Assembly: GCF_002871935.1 (NCBI RefSeq) | Contig: NZ_PNHQ01000004.1 | Coordinates: 1 to 64,000 of the forward strand | Direction: 5' to 3' | Source of the DNA: Aerococcus viridans | Lineage (GTDB): Bacteria > Bacillota > Bacilli > Lactobacillales > Aerococcaceae | DNA: 64,000 nucleotides | Part shown: positions 63,860 through 64,000 of the stretch, piece after piece | Position numbering within the stretch: the first letter of the stretch is position 1 | Layout of the letters: each line of letters starts with the position of its first letter | Translations under genes and position numbers: made by a program | Notes under the pieces: model-generated | Seen by the model: only the letters and a program-made list of their open reading frames with translations | Told to the model about the DNA's origin: nothing | The model's database searches: none

Positions 63860-64000
63860 TCGGCCTTCACATACCTATCATAGTTTTAAAAGCAGTGGGC
63901 CCAGAATTAGCCAAGGTCTAATTCTTTGTCTGGCAATTCATTCTGTAAGGGCTAATGCGCCTAATAGAATGATATGGGTCAGTAGTCAGCCTCTCTTCCC
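63860..64000. other. Right-edge region, no gene supported
   Basis: A short frame on the minus strand from the edge to about 63923 could be the end of a gene, but too little is visible. An inverted repeat AGAATTAG/CTAATTCT lies at 63912-63935. Nothing further is supported. Confidence 0.3.

Overview
The window is low-GC Firmicute (Bacillota) DNA with Lactobacillales gene content. It carries the rimP-nusA-ylxR-ylxQ-infB-rbfA translation/transcription operon, the metS-tatD-rnmV-ksgA-veg-ispE-purR block in the order known from Bacillus, no sporulation genes, a GlnR operator, a Tyr T-box, a water-forming NADH oxidase and a SirTM-type ADP-ribosylation operon. From memory this mix fits an Aerococcaceae member (Aerococcus-like) best; the genus is inference.

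Layout. (1) 1-5.3 kb, minus: rimP to rbfA, with a promoter and a leader terminator ahead of rimP. (2) 5.36-7.5 kb, minus: a DUF1538 membrane protein and a tandem P-II-like protein, translationally coupled. (3) 7.67-9.23 kb: an ISL3-family insertion sequence, with a near-identical second copy at 44.98-46.54 kb. (4) 9.2-14.3 kb: cell-envelope and housekeeping proteins (putative glycoside hydrolase, YkyA-like lipoprotein, alpha/beta-hydrolase-like protein, YugP-type zinc peptidase, DUF975 protein). (5) 14.28-14.79 kb: five tandem ~118-bp units, each foldable into a long hairpin, joined by a conserved linker; I recognise no described family. It is followed by a palindromic IS-end-like relic and then glnA, which has a GlnR operator. 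(6) 16.5-32.6 kb: mostly plus-strand core genes, including DUF554, a cyclodeaminase-family protein, an AbgT transporter, T-box-tyrS, an NlpC/P60 enzyme, the metS to ispE block, a Zur-box-preceded zinc ABC transporter and purR. (7) 32.8-40.7 kb: an AT-rich Wzx/Wzy polysaccharide cluster (ugd, glycosyltransferases, Wzz-like protein, polymerase, flippase, acetyltransferase), closed by a lone tRNA-Arg(CCU) gene. (8) 40.9-44.95 kb: a YfhO/CsbB/GtrA three-component envelope glycosylation set, then ISL3 copy 2. (9) 46.6-55 kb: a secreted LysM-NlpC/P60 protein with WalR-like boxes, a CPBP protease, an FMN split-barrel protein, a GH3 enzyme, an esterase and NADH oxidase. (10) 55-62 kb: an AI-2E family transporter and an extended SirTM operon (LplA, SirTM, macrodomain, GcvH-L, luciferase-like oxidoreductase, divergent OYE-type oxidoreductase). 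(11) 62-64 kb: an SDR pseudogene and a cation/proton antiporter whose leader matches the fluoride (crcB) riboswitch with an overlapping terminator.

Most interesting: the tandem hairpin array at 14.28-14.79 kb, which looks undescribed; the fluoride-type leader of the antiporter, with an unusual insertion; the SirTM operon; the DUF1538/P-II pair; a Wzz-like protein with a possible kinase-remnant tail; and several well-preserved operators (GlnR, Zur, WalR, PurR).
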